From positions 1 to 62,147 of the forward strand of contig QCNK01000009.1 of assembly GCA_003210135.1 (NCBI GenBank): a stretch of 62,147 nucleotides of DNA, read 5' to 3'. The stretch is from Prochlorococcus sp. AG-424-P23 (GTDB lineage Bacteria > Cyanobacteriota > Cyanobacteriia > PCC-6307 > Cyanobiaceae). A model generated the notes under the pieces. The model did no database searches, was not told the DNA's origin, and saw only the letters and a list, made by a program, of their open reading frames with translations. The translations under genes and the position numbers were made by a program. Positions 21,978 through 31,119 of the stretch are shown one piece after another (the first letter of the stretch is position 1; each line of letters starts with the position of its first letter).

Positions 21978-23423
21978 ATGATGAAATATATGTTTTCAAG
22001 TTATCAGCCTAAAAATAGTTTTGATGAATACTTTAAGGATAATGTTAACTCTGCTAGAGAAATATTGATTCCACTTCTTTCCTCTTTAGATAGTATGGGT
22101 CTTGAAGAATTAAACAGGAATCATTCTGCCGCAAAAAAATTATTACTAAGACATGGTGCAACTTTTAGATTAAACGATACTGGTTTAAAAGGTACTGAAA
22201 GAATATTACCTTTTGATCCACTTCCTAGAATAATTAGTAAAGATGATTGGGTAACGTTAGAAAAAGGTCTAAAACAAAGGCTTGAGGCAATTGATTTATT
22301 CCTAGATGATATTTATAATTCTCAAAAAATAATTAATGATGGAATAATTCCAAGAGAACTAATAGAGAGTTCAGAAGGTTGGAGACCTCAGATGATAGGT
22401 TTTAAACCTCCACTAAATAAATGGTGTCAAATTTCAGGACTTGATTTAATAAGGGACAGAAAAGGAGATTGGCATGTTTTAGAAGATAATTTAAGATGCC
22501 CTTCTGGGGTTGCTTATTTTTTAGAAAATAGATTAGTTATGAAAAATATTTTTCCTAATCTTTTCTCTGGCAGAATAGTAAAACCGATTGATGAATATCC
22601 ATCATATCTTTTAAAAACTCTTCAAGAACTTGCAGTTTGGACAGATACTCCCAAGATAGTTCTGCTAACTCCAGGAATTTTTAATAGTGCTTACTTTGAA
22701 CACAGTTATTTAGCTCAAGAAATGGGTATCCAACTAGTTCAGGGTCATGACTTAGTTTGTAATGATAATTATGTATATTTAAAAACTACCTCTGGATTAA
22801 AAAGAGTAGATGTAATTTATAGACGAATTGATGATGATTTCTTAGATCCTCTTAATTTCAGAAAAGATTCCTGCCTTGGTGTTAGCGGATTACTTGATGT
22901 TTTCAAGGCAGGTCATGTTGCTTTAGCGAACGCACCTGGGACTGGGATAGCAGATGACAAAATGATTTATTCTTTTGTTCCAAAAATGATTAAATATTAT
23001 CTTGATGAAGAAATTATTATTAAAAATGTAGAAACATATATTTGTCATTACCAAAAGGATCGAGAATATGTTCTGGAAAATTTATCAAAACTTGTTGTTA
23101 AGTCTGTAGCAGAAGCAGGAGGTTATGGAATGTTAATTGGCCCTCACTCAACAACAAGTGAAATAGAAGAATTCGCAAATAAAATTAAAAAAAATCCTAG
23201 AAATTTCATAGCACAACCAACATTAGAATTATCTACCGTGCCATCGTTATGCGATGGGGAACTATATCCATGTCATGTTGATTTAAGACCATATATTTTG
23301 AGAGGAAAAGATTCATGGGTTAGCCCAGGTGGGCTTACAAGGGTAGCATTAAAGAAAGGATCATTAGTAGTCAATTCTTCTCAGGGTGGAGGATGCAAAG
23401 ATACATGGGTTGTAGGTAAATAA
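21978..23423 (+). CDS. Circularly permuted ATP-grasp protein (cp ATP-grasp 2 family)
   Basis: 481 residues matching the former DUF404/DUF407 pair. Visible blocks include DPLPRIISKDDWVTLEKGLK, VLEDNLRCPSGVAYFLENR, VDVIYRRIDDDFLDPL and a C-terminal PYILRGKDSWVSPGGLTRVA. These enzymes are predicted amide ligases that activate a carboxylate with ATP, and are found in conserved clusters with alpha-E and transglutaminase genes, as here. The substrate is unknown. The next gene starts one base after its stop, so the three are one operon. Confidence 0.85.
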   Translation: MMKYMFSSYQPKNSFDEYFKDNVNSAREILIPLLSSLDSMGLEELNRNHSAAKKLLLRHGATFRLNDTGLKGTERILPFDPLPRIISKDDWVTLEKGLKQRLEAIDLFLDDIYNSQKIINDGIIPRELIESSEGWRPQMIGFKPPLNKWCQISGLDLIRDRKGDWHVLEDNLRCPSGVAYFLENRLVMKNIFPNLFSGRIVKPIDEYPSYLLKTLQELAVWTDTPKIVLLTPGIFNSAYFEHSYLAQEMGIQLVQGHDLVCNDNYVYLKTTSGLKRVDVIYRRIDDDFLDPLNFRKDSCLGVSGLLDVFKAGHVALANAPGTGIADDKMIYSFVPKMIKYYLDEEIIIKNVETYICHYQKDREYVLENLSKLVVKSVAEAGGYGMLIGPHSTTSEIEEFANKIKKNPRNFIAQPTLELSTVPSLCDGELYPCHVDLRPYILRGKDSWVSPGGLTRVALKKGSLVVNSSQGGGCKDTWVVGK

Positions 23424-23424
23424 T

Positions 23425-24366
23425 ATGCTTTTAAGTCGTGTAGCAGAATCTCTTTATTGGATCAATCGTTATTTAGAACGTGCTGAAAACATATCTCGTT
23501 TCGTGGAAGTAAGTGAAGCAATGTCATTAGATTGTCCACCAGGAAGTGCAGAACCTTGGCTTCCGTTAATTGATGCTTCAAGTGATAGAGAATTTTTTGA
23601 TAAAAGATTCCCAGAAAAAAAACCTGATGACGTTATTAATTTTTTAATAAGAGATCGTTTAAATCCAAACAGTATAATTTCTTGCATTCAATTGGCCAGA
23701 GAAAACGCACGACAAATCAGAGACGTGTTGACTACAGAAATGTGGGAACAAATTAATATCTTATATTGGAATATGCAAGAAGGAGAGGCAATTTGGAATA
23801 AACCAAGACAAGAACAATTAAGTGAAATAAGGAAAGAATGTCAACTTTTTTATGGAATTACAGATGCGACTCTAAGCAAAGACCTTGCTTGGAGATTTAG
23901 CATACTTGGAAGATTAATTGAGAGAGCTGACAAAACCTCTAGGATCTTAGATGTTAAATATTATTTACTTCTCCCCAGCTTGGATGAACTTGGGGGAGTT
24001 CTTGATGAGTTGCAATGGATCGCTCTTTTACGCTCAGCTGGAGCTTATCAAATGTTTAGGAAAGCAGAGCAAAATTCAATAAAGCCTAATTCAGTTGCAA
24101 GATTCCTTTTACTTGATCCAATTTTTCCTAGATCAGTAAGATACTGTTTAGATGGGATAAGCAATACTCTAAAAATGATAGATTCCTCTCCTCCACCTGA
24201 AAACCCAACAGAATTAGAGTGTATGAGAGGTCTGCTTAAAGCAAAGTGGAGTTATATCAGAATTGAAGATATAATAAATGATGGTTTACATGAGGCAATA
24301 GATTCATTGCAAATTGATTTAAATAAATTAAATGATCTCATTCAAGAAAAATATTTTATTAATTAA
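23425..24366 (+). CDS. Alpha-E domain protein (DUF403)
   Basis: 313 residues, almost all helical. The opening RVAESLYWINRYLERAENIS is the alpha-E signature, and QLARENARQIRDVLTTEMWE and GRLIERADKTSRILDVKYYL are conserved helices. The family nearly always neighbours the cp ATP-grasp ligase and is thought to act with it; its chemistry is unknown. It is tightly placed between the ligase (1 bp) and the transglutaminase (11 bp). Confidence 0.85.
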   Translation: MLLSRVAESLYWINRYLERAENISRFVEVSEAMSLDCPPGSAEPWLPLIDASSDREFFDKRFPEKKPDDVINFLIRDRLNPNSIISCIQLARENARQIRDVLTTEMWEQINILYWNMQEGEAIWNKPRQEQLSEIRKECQLFYGITDATLSKDLAWRFSILGRLIERADKTSRILDVKYYLLLPSLDELGGVLDELQWIALLRSAGAYQMFRKAEQNSIKPNSVARFLLLDPIFPRSVRYCLDGISNTLKMIDSSPPPENPTELECMRGLLKAKWSYIRIEDIINDGLHEAIDSLQIDLNKLNDLIQEKYFIN

Positions 24367-24377
24367 GAAGTTTATTA

Positions 24378-25235
24378 ATGAGAATTAAATACATTCACAA
24401 ACTTGAATATAAGTATGAAGATCCTGTTCAATTAGGCGAGCATAGATTGTGTATAAAGCCAAGGTCAAATGGATTCCAAAAGCTAAAAAATTTTGAATTA
24501 AAAATAACCCCTGAACCAGAAATTATTTACCCATTACTTGCTGCCAGTGGAGAAGAGATTAATAGAATCAGATTCAATGGCTTAACAGATAATTTGATTA
24601 TCGAATCAATTAGCGAAGTTGAGACTATTAAACATCCAAACATTATAGATGGAGTTAAAAATAGAGATTTAACATTACCTTTTTGTAGAAGCATTATTAA
24701 CAGAGATTTACAGGGAGCATTAGAAGGGTGGATGCCAAATGGACAGCACGATCCATCTGCAGTTGAACTTGCCCAAGAAGCTTTGGCAGGGAGTATCAAT
24801 AACGCATTATCATTCACTTACCAACTAATAGAGATCATTCAAGACCGGGTTAAATACACCAAAAGACATACAGGTCCAGCATGGCCTGCCAGCAGAACAC
24901 TTAGAGAACGTATAGGTTCATGCAGAGATCTAGCAATGCTGATGGTTGAAGCTTGTAGGTCTATTGGTATACCTAGCAGGTTTGTAAGTGGCTATCATTT
25001 TGAGGATCCCTTACCATCTGAGTTAGATTTACACGCTTGGGCTGAGTTATATATCCCCGGCGCTGGATGGAGAGGTTTTGATCCAAGCGGAAAAGGATTA
25101 ATCGATGAAAGATATTTAACATTAGTATCTTCTTCTAAGTCTAATTTAACTTCTGTAATCACTGGAAACTTTATAGGAAAGAATAATCTAGAAAATAGTT
25201 TATCTTGGGATATAAAACCCCTTGAAATAATATAA
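24378..25235 (+). CDS. Transglutaminase-like cysteine protease/amidase
   Basis: 285 residues: an N-terminal beta domain (bacterial transglutaminase-like N region, with DPVQLGEHRLCIKPR) and a C-terminal transglutaminase core. The triad is visible: C182 (RIGSCRDLAMLMVEACRSI), H219 (DLHAWAELYIPG) and D235 (GFDPSGKG). It probably hydrolyses or transfers the amide made by the ligase in the same operon. There is no signal peptide, so it should act in the cytoplasm. Confidence 0.85.
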   Translation: MRIKYIHKLEYKYEDPVQLGEHRLCIKPRSNGFQKLKNFELKITPEPEIIYPLLAASGEEINRIRFNGLTDNLIIESISEVETIKHPNIIDGVKNRDLTLPFCRSIINRDLQGALEGWMPNGQHDPSAVELAQEALAGSINNALSFTYQLIEIIQDRVKYTKRHTGPAWPASRTLRERIGSCRDLAMLMVEACRSIGIPSRFVSGYHFEDPLPSELDLHAWAELYIPGAGWRGFDPSGKGLIDERYLTLVSSSKSNLTSVITGNFIGKNNLENSLSWDIKPLEII

Positions 25236-25359
25236 AACTAAATTTTTAATTTTTTAAGAGATTAAAAAAGATAAATAAAAATATGTTTCTTTTTTAGTGT
25301 TAATTGATACGTTCCAAGATATATTTATCTGTTTTCATTTGTTAAATCCTTAAAGCAAA

Positions 25360-25881
25360 TTGAACTCAAGTTTAGAAATTCCACTTATCAAATCAAACAA
25401 ATCTAAAATGTTTGAATTGATAAGTTATGAAAAATTTCGCGATACAAAAGATGTTAGATTTTTTGATATTAGTGTTAATGAATCAAATTATAGAGATCTA
25501 GTTGTTCACAGTGGTCCTGCAGTAAGTCCGCCAAACGATGAAGAATTTAATAATTGGCAATTTTACATACATCACAATCAAGAAGATAATCTACTGGCTA
25601 TCTCTGGGGGAAGAACATTTTATCTTGTCAATTTTGGCTGGGATTATCCATTTTATAAAGTTAGATTAGAATCTTGTGGATATATTTTAAGAATACCTAG
25701 AGGAACTTTTCATAGATCAGTATCTGACGAAAACGGTTCCATAGTTTTAAATCAAGCCATTAGAGATAAAGAAGGTACAGTTGAATCTGAATTCAAGGTT
25801 ACGAATAGCAAAGATAACAAAAAGCTTTATAATTGCATAACTAATTTAGAGCCTAAATTTAAAATTTATAGTGTTAAATAA
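25360..25881 (+). CDS. Cupin-like conserved hypothetical protein
   Basis: 173 residues from a TTG start. An internal ATG at 25408 is an alternative, with neither preceded by a clear Shine-Dalgarno sequence. The beta-rich core includes WQFYIHHNQEDNLLAISGGR, then FYLVNFGW, then YILRIPRGTFHRSVSDENGS. The paired His (HH) and the later PRGTFHR resemble the two histidine motifs of cupins. No enzyme function can be named. It lies 124 bp after the amidoligase operon and may be unrelated to it. Confidence 0.6.
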   Translation: MNSSLEIPLIKSNKSKMFELISYEKFRDTKDVRFFDISVNESNYRDLVVHSGPAVSPPNDEEFNNWQFYIHHNQEDNLLAISGGRTFYLVNFGWDYPFYKVRLESCGYILRIPRGTFHRSVSDENGSIVLNQAIRDKEGTVESEFKVTNSKDNKKLYNCITNLEPKFKIYSVK

Positions 25882-25964
25882 TTTTAAAAAGGAGTTCCAA
25901 ATTTATACATCAATTTTAAAAATTATCTAATTGTTATAAAATAAAAATACTCAAATTTTTTAAT

Positions 25965-26483
25965 ATGAAATTTTTTAGGTTTTTAAGATATTTTTTATGC
26001 ATAACTTTTTCTTTTTTAGTTTTGTCCTCTCCAGTTTTTGCAGGAGCGAATGTAGCTGTTAAGGGTGAAGGAGATGAAGTGCCAAGTTATGTAAGATCCA
26101 ATATTACAGGATTTGATTTCCATGGAGAGGATCTTCATTTGTCTTCTATAGCTGGAGCGGTTGCTAGAGACGCCGATTTTAGTGACGTTGATTTACATGG
26201 TACAACCTTAACCCTTTCTGATTTAAAAGGTTCTAATTTAAATGGAATCGACCTGACTGATACTCTTTCTGATCGAGTAAATTTCCAAAAAACAGATCTT
26301 AGAAATGCTGTTTTAATAAATATGATAGCTTCAGGCAGCAGTTTTGCTGGAGCTCAAATAGAAGGAGCAGATTTTTCATATGCCATTCTCGACAGCGAAG
26401 ACCAAAGAAATCTTTGTGAAATTGCTGATGGGATCAATCCAACAACAGGGGTTTCAACAAGAGAAAGTCTTGAGTGTAGTTAG
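25965..26483 (+). CDS. Lumenal pentapeptide-repeat protein
   Basis: A signal peptide (about residues 1-27, ending in VFAGA) is followed by pentapeptide repeats of the A/S-[DN]-L/F-x-x type, for example [31 protein letters not shown] and KTDLRNAVL, ending with [20 protein letters not shown]. It has a right-handed quadrilateral beta-helix, predicted in the thylakoid lumen or periplasm. The C-terminal capping region has two cysteines (NLCEIA, LECS). It is a common cyanobacterial family of unknown function. Confidence 0.85.
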   Translation: MKFFRFLRYFLCITFSFLVLSSPVFAGANVAVKGEGDEVPSYVRSNITGFDFHGEDLHLSSIAGAVARDADFSDVDLHGTTLTLSDLKGSNLNGIDLTDTLSDRVNFQKTDLRNAVLINMIASGSSFAGAQIEGADFSYAILDSEDQRNLCEIADGINPTTGVSTRESLECS

Positions 26484-26492
26484 CATTAAAAA

Positions 26493-26846
26493 TTATAAGT
26501 AAACTTTCTTACCATTATTAAATTTATAAATCCTTTGTTGATCGTCTTGAAATATCATCTCACCATTTAATTTGGATTTCTTGAATTTTGAAAGTCTTGC
26601 TCTGTGTATATTTGATTTTCTATTGATATTTTCTTCATTATCATAAATTCCAATATAAATATTTATATTAGGATTTGAGAACGTTTTTTCTTCCTCCCTT
26701 AAAAAGATTCTCTCAATATTTGTTTGCGTGCTCTGCAATTTATTTTTAAATTTATCTAATTTTAAGTTCTTTGGTTTTTTAGATTTAATTTTTTTGTAGA
26801 CTAAAAACATAACTCCTAAAATTAGAAAAATTATAAATATATACAT
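26493..26846 (-). CDS. Hypothetical membrane-anchored protein (117 aa)
   Basis: An N-terminal membrane helix (MYIFIIFLILGVMFLVYKKI) is followed by a strongly basic cytoplasmic-type part with NKLQSTQTNIERIF and a C-terminal strand-rich end (MIFQDDQQRIYKFNNGKKVY). It has no recognised domain. The next gene, at 26850, ends 3 bp away on the same strand. Confidence 0.5.
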   Translation of the reverse strand: MYIFIIFLILGVMFLVYKKIKSKKPKNLKLDKFKNKLQSTQTNIERIFLREEEKTFSNPNINIYIGIYDNEENINRKSNIHRARLSKFKKSKLNGEMIFQDDQQRIYKFNNGKKVYL

Positions 26847-26849
26847 TAC

Positions 26850-27041
26850 CTATTTAATTTTTATTTGTATATCAACGCCTAAGTTACTTTTAGTAGTCAA
26901 TATTTCTTTTTTTAAGATTCCATAAGAAAAAATTCCAGATAAAGTTTTCAAAGATTTAAAAACTAAAAAAACAGTAAATAAAAAGAAAAGAATAAGGTTT
27001 TCTACAAGAATATTTTTATTTTTATTTTCTAGTTTTTTCAT
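26850..27041 (-). CDS. Hypothetical single-helix membrane protein (63 aa)
   Basis: A basic start (MKKLENKNKNILVEN), one helix (about 16-32, LILFFLFTVFLVFKSL) and a polar tail with KKEILTTKSNLGVDIQIKIK. The ATG at 27041 is preferred over a TTG one codon upstream. Its stop is 3 bp from the start of the 117-aa gene, so the two form an operon downstream of the kinase gene. Confidence 0.45.
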   Translation of the reverse strand: MKKLENKNKNILVENLILFFLFTVFLVFKSLKTLSGIFSYGILKKEILTTKSNLGVDIQIKIK

Positions 27042-27057
27042 CAAAGTCTTAAATCAA

Positions 27058-27927
27058 TTATTTATCATCATAATCTGCATATGGTCCGAAAAATTCACTG
27101 GCATCTCTTCCCATTACTTTAGCAAGACTTAAACTTTTATCTATATCCCATTTAGATGCCATTCCATAAAGAATCCCAGCAGCAAAAGAATCGCCACATC
27201 CATAAGAATCAACCTTTAATTTTTTGTTTTTAAGAGCCTTATATCTTCCTCCTGGGAAAAGTATGCCTCCCTTCTCTCCCTCGGTTTTAATAGTATATTT
27301 GGGTTTTAACGATAATTCAGAAAAAGAAAAAACTTCTCCTGGATCAAGATTACTGCCTATTAATCCATCTAAAAGGACATTTGATTTATTAATTGTATTT
27401 AATCCTACCCTTGGTGTTGTACAAAGTATTGAAGCTGATCTAGCAATTTTAAAAATCTCTGAATCAGATGCTGTAATAAAAATTCCATCCATTTTTTTTA
27501 AAATGTTCCATTCTAAGTTATCTTTATGAGTTGGAGATAACCTTTCTCCAATAACTGTTATTGCTCTTTCACCTTGAGAGTCAATTAAACTGAACCCTCT
27601 TCTAGTTGGTTTATCACGCCATGCTACATGCAACTTAATTCCCATATTTGAGAGAATCTTGAAACACTTATCTCCATAATCATCATTACCTAATGACGTG
27701 AAAAAATGGATTTGGTTTAAAGTTAAATCAGAAAGTATTTTCGCGATAATAGAGCCCCCACCAGCTGGAAACTCGAGGGACTTTTCAGAATGAGAAATTA
27801 CTCCGGGTTTTGGTAATTGATCGACTTTTAAGAAATTTATCCACTCAACATGACCAACAACAGCAAAATTTAAATTTCCTTGTTTAAATTTGTAGTCTTC
27901 AACTTTATTACTCTTTTCAACAACCAT
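27058..27927 (-). CDS. PfkB-family carbohydrate/nucleoside kinase
   Basis: 289 residues. It has the N-terminal PfkB substrate-lid region and the Gly-rich signature VDSYGCGDSFAAGILYGMAS, whose Asp in GCGDSF is the catalytic base. A second PfkB element, AGGGSIIAKILSDL, is also present. The substrate (sugar or nucleoside) cannot be assigned by sequence alone. No pathway partner is adjacent. Confidence 0.85.
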   Translation of the reverse strand: MVVEKSNKVEDYKFKQGNLNFAVVGHVEWINFLKVDQLPKPGVISHSEKSLEFPAGGGSIIAKILSDLTLNQIHFFTSLGNDDYGDKCFKILSNMGIKLHVAWRDKPTRRGFSLIDSQGERAITVIGERLSPTHKDNLEWNILKKMDGIFITASDSEIFKIARSASILCTTPRVGLNTINKSNVLLDGLIGSNLDPGEVFSFSELSLKPKYTIKTEGEKGGILFPGGRYKALKNKKLKVDSYGCGDSFAAGILYGMASKWDIDKSLSLAKVMGRDASEFFGPYADYDDK

Positions 27928-27968
27928 AAGCTTTTAATTACTATTATTAAAAGAAATATTTTTGACAA

Positions 27969-28340
27969 GTGAATTCATTTAACATTTTAAAAGATAATAA
28001 ACAATTACTATCTTATCTTTACCTTTTTCTATCATTTTTGGGTGCTGTCCTCCCAATGATGGCAAATTTCGATTTTGCTAGGGAATATGGAAACAGCTTT
28101 GATATAAATAACTTCATTTCTTTAGCGAATGCAAACCCTGCAGCTCAGTCAATTTCTAGAGACTTATTAGTAGGTGCAAGCGCTATTTTTATATGGATAG
28201 TAAATGAATCAAAAAAACTAAACATGAAGAATATGTGGGTTGTATACATTGGAACTTTTCTTATAGCCTTTGCATTTTCTGCACCTTTTTTCTTATTTCT
28301 AAGAGAGAGAAGAATTATTGAATTAGAAAAGATTAATTAA
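27969..28340 (+). CDS. DUF2834 membrane protein
   Basis: 123 residues, with the frame starting at GTG (MNSFNILKDNKQLLSYLYLF). Helices lie at about residues 14-32, 60-79 and 90-110. The segment GAVLPMMANFDFAREYG and the later FIWIVNESKKLNMKNMW match the DUF2834 pattern, a small three-helix family of unknown role. It overlaps the end of the convergent MFS gene by 4 bp. Confidence 0.7.
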   Translation: MNSFNILKDNKQLLSYLYLFLSFLGAVLPMMANFDFAREYGNSFDINNFISLANANPAAQSISRDLLVGASAIFIWIVNESKKLNMKNMWVVYIGTFLIAFAFSAPFFLFLRERRIIELEKIN

Positions 28341-29566
28341 AATAATCTCTTAAATAGAATGGCAAATAAAATAAAGCAACAACATGAAATTGAAAGCCAG
28401 ATTATTGAAGCATAACCAAATAGATCTAATATGCGTCCTGAAATAAATGGTCCAAAAAAATAACCCATTGCGAAACATTGTGATAGTAGAGCAAGTGCAA
28501 AACCTTTTTTATTTGAAGGGGCTATTCTGAAAACGATATCTGTTGATGTTGGAAGAAATGAAGCAGTTCCTAAACTTACTAAAATCAATGAAAAAGAAAT
28601 TAAATAAAAAGCGGAGATATTTAAATAACTAGAAATAAATAATAAAAATGAAGCGAAAGAGAAATTTATTAAACTAAATTTCAAGCCGAATAATCTTTCT
28701 TTCTTAGATATCCAAGAACCGACAGGCCATTGTAAAAACAACAATAGAATTAACTGAACGGAAATTACAAGACTAATAATTTCTTTGCTTAATGCATTGC
28801 GATATACTCCACCTTTAACAAGATCCAGGGGCAAAGTTACTTGAATCAAAGCTAAAGATGTAGTTATCAATAAAATAGATAAAATTATTATTTTTGAATT
28901 TTTATTCCATTTCAATTGTCCCTGATTAGTTGAATCTACTAATCTTTTTTGGAAATTTTCTAAGTTTCTTTTAATAGAGGAACTATTTCTAGATATTAAA
29001 AATGTGATAACTAACATGCAAAATATATCATTAATAAAAATTGATTTAGAGTACAAAAAATTAGTCATATAACCCCCTAAAAATACCCCTAGGAATATTC
29101 CTAAAGCCTCCGAACTTCTAACAAGAGCATAAGCTTTTCGTGTTTCGATAGGATGACAAAAATAGGGCACCCCAAACTCGGCAGCGGGCCAATATATGCC
29201 TGCAGCAGCTCCAACAAATGATTGTCCAATTATGTACAAAAAGGTATCTCTAGAAAGAATGAGGCACAAGCTAGCGGCAATACTTAGTATTGAAGAAGTA
29301 ATTATTGGAAATTGTATTTTACCTGTTTTATTAAGATAATTACCTGTAAAAAGTCTTGTTACGGTTCCAATTATTGCTGAAATTGTAAACCCCAAGCCAA
29401 TATCTGTTGCCGATAATCCTATGTTATTAAAAATAAGTGATGTTAAATAAATAACACCTCCTGCGCCAAATGCAGCGTAAAATCTTATCTTGGTTATTAA
29501 CCTCAAATGATATGGAAATTGAATCCACCAATTTTTCCTAATTTTTAAATTATTTGGACTAATCAC
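28337..29566 (-). CDS. Major facilitator superfamily transporter
   Basis: 409 residues with about twelve membrane helices in two six-helix halves and a basic central loop (about residues 175-205). The motif GLSATDIGLGFTISAIIGTV and the repeated G-rich loops fit the MFS, but the substrate is not apparent. It starts with GTG at 29566, only 2 bp from the GTG start of the divergent hydrolase gene, leaving no room for ordinary promoters between them. Confidence 0.75.
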   Translation of the reverse strand: MISPNNLKIRKNWWIQFPYHLRLITKIRFYAAFGAGGVIYLTSLIFNNIGLSATDIGLGFTISAIIGTVTRLFTGNYLNKTGKIQFPIITSSILSIAASLCLILSRDTFLYIIGQSFVGAAAGIYWPAAEFGVPYFCHPIETRKAYALVRSSEALGIFLGVFLGGYMTNFLYSKSIFINDIFCMLVITFLISRNSSSIKRNLENFQKRLVDSTNQGQLKWNKNSKIIILSILLITTSLALIQVTLPLDLVKGGVYRNALSKEIISLVISVQLILLLFLQWPVGSWISKKERLFGLKFSLINFSFASFLLFISSYLNISAFYLISFSLILVSLGTASFLPTSTDIVFRIAPSNKKGFALALLSQCFAMGYFFGPFISGRILDLFGYASIIWLSISCCCFILFAILFKRLF

Positions 29567-29568
29567 AA

Positions 29569-31119
29569 GTGAAATACATTTTTATAATTTTTTTTAGTTT
29601 TTGTGGTTTATTTTTTAATAATGGTTTAAAGGCTGCTGAAAAGATAAATATTAAATTTGAAGAGATGGAAATCCCTCTTACTATAGAACAATTATCAAAA
29701 TTAGAAAAATACAAAGATGATTCAACAGAATTAATGGATTGGTTTAAAAAAAATGGATTAATAAGAGTTTTTGAATTATCAAAATTTTTAGAGTTTCCAG
29801 TTTTCAAGGAAGAGGGATTAAATAGAGAAATATTAAGAAGTTGGATAGGGCGTAAAATTCTTACAGAATTAAGCAAAAGCATTAAAGTTCCAAATGACAA
29901 TAATGGAACAGAAATTTATAACACTATAGAAAATTTATTAGAACAAAAAAAAGAAGTTTCAACTTTAGAAATCATAAAAGCATTACCGTCAGAGGAAATT
30001 TCACTAGATATTGATAATTTAATTTTAATAATTTCATCTTGGAAAAATGAATTATCAATGCAACAAGAACTTTTATCCAAATTAAATAAGCTTGAAAGAA
30101 CGAACCAAAATGCCTTCAAACATATTAAAAAAAAATCAACTCAAGATCTAACAAAAATTGATAAAAAAATTTATGCTCCTCACCGGGTTAAACCTTTTGA
30201 AATTGAAATATGGAAAAGCAATAAAACAAATGTTGATAAAGAACTGATAATTTTCATGCCAGGACTTGGAGGCGAAATTGATAATTTCAAATGGATAGGC
30301 AACGAATTGGCTAAAAGAGGGTGGCCAGTATTATTCATCGATCATAGAGGGAGTAATTTAGAATCATTTATAAAAGTACTCGAAGGTAAGGAAACAATAC
30401 CAGGAAGTGTAGACTTTTTCTTATATAGAATCAAAGATTTAGATGCTGTATTAAAAGCTCATGAAAATGGAGAATTTGGTTTACCTAATGATTCTTATAT
30501 TTTAATGGGGCATTCACTTGGTGCTTTAATAGCACTTTTACATGAAGGTAATAAACCTACTGATCAACTAGAGGACAAATGTGATTCGGCATTAAAAGAC
30601 TTTGCGGTAACAAATTTGTCTAAATTACTTCAATGTCAGTTGAGCGAAATACCATTTCCCAAGAAAAATAACACTAATAAGGCCAGTGCGATTATAGGTT
30701 TCAATTCATTTGGCAGTTTATTATGGCCAAAAGAAAATAGTGCCGGCATTAAAACACCAACTCTTCTAATAGGTGGCACGTATGACCTTATTACACCATT
30801 AATAAGTGAACAATTTAGAGTTTTTTCTGCTTTAAATAATCCATCAAATAGATTTCTAATTATTGAAGGGGCAAGTCATTTCTCTCCAATAAGAATTAAT
30901 AAAAGCTATAAAGAAAATAATGACGTCTTCAAAATAAGTGAATCTTTTATTGGTTCAGAGCCAATATTAGTACAAGACTTATCTACGAAATTTATAGTTG
31001 AATTTTTAAAAAATATTAAAGACCAAAAGATCCCTACAGTAGTTAAAAACCAAAGAGATTTAGGACTTGATTTCCATCTTTTAGATCTTGAAACAATAAA
31101 AGAACTTTCCGAAAATTAG
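29569..31119 (+). CDS. DUF1400 plus alpha/beta hydrolase, exported
   Basis: 516 residues: signal peptide (about 1-22), an N-terminal DUF1400-type helical region (KINIKFEEMEIPLTIEQLSK), then an alpha/beta hydrolase domain with the nucleophile elbow GHSLGALIALL (Ser316). Acid and His candidates occur late in the chain, in GTYDLITPL and IEGASHFSPI. Esterase or lipase activity is expected on the periplasmic side. It starts with GTG, two bases from the divergent MFS start. It overlaps the permease gene downstream by 4 bp, convergently. Confidence 0.75.
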   Translation: MKYIFIIFFSFCGLFFNNGLKAAEKINIKFEEMEIPLTIEQLSKLEKYKDDSTELMDWFKKNGLIRVFELSKFLEFPVFKEEGLNREILRSWIGRKILTELSKSIKVPNDNNGTEIYNTIENLLEQKKEVSTLEIIKALPSEEISLDIDNLILIISSWKNELSMQQELLSKLNKLERTNQNAFKHIKKKSTQDLTKIDKKIYAPHRVKPFEIEIWKSNKTNVDKELIIFMPGLGGEIDNFKWIGNELAKRGWPVLFIDHRGSNLESFIKVLEGKETIPGSVDFFLYRIKDLDAVLKAHENGEFGLPNDSYILMGHSLGALIALLHEGNKPTDQLEDKCDSALKDFAVTNLSKLLQCQLSEIPFPKKNNTNKASAIIGFNSFGSLLWPKENSAGIKTPTLLIGGTYDLITPLISEQFRVFSALNNPSNRFLIIEGASHFSPIRINKSYKENNDVFKISESFIGSEPILVQDLSTKFIVEFLKNIKDQKIPTVVKNQRDLGLDFHLLDLETIKELSEN

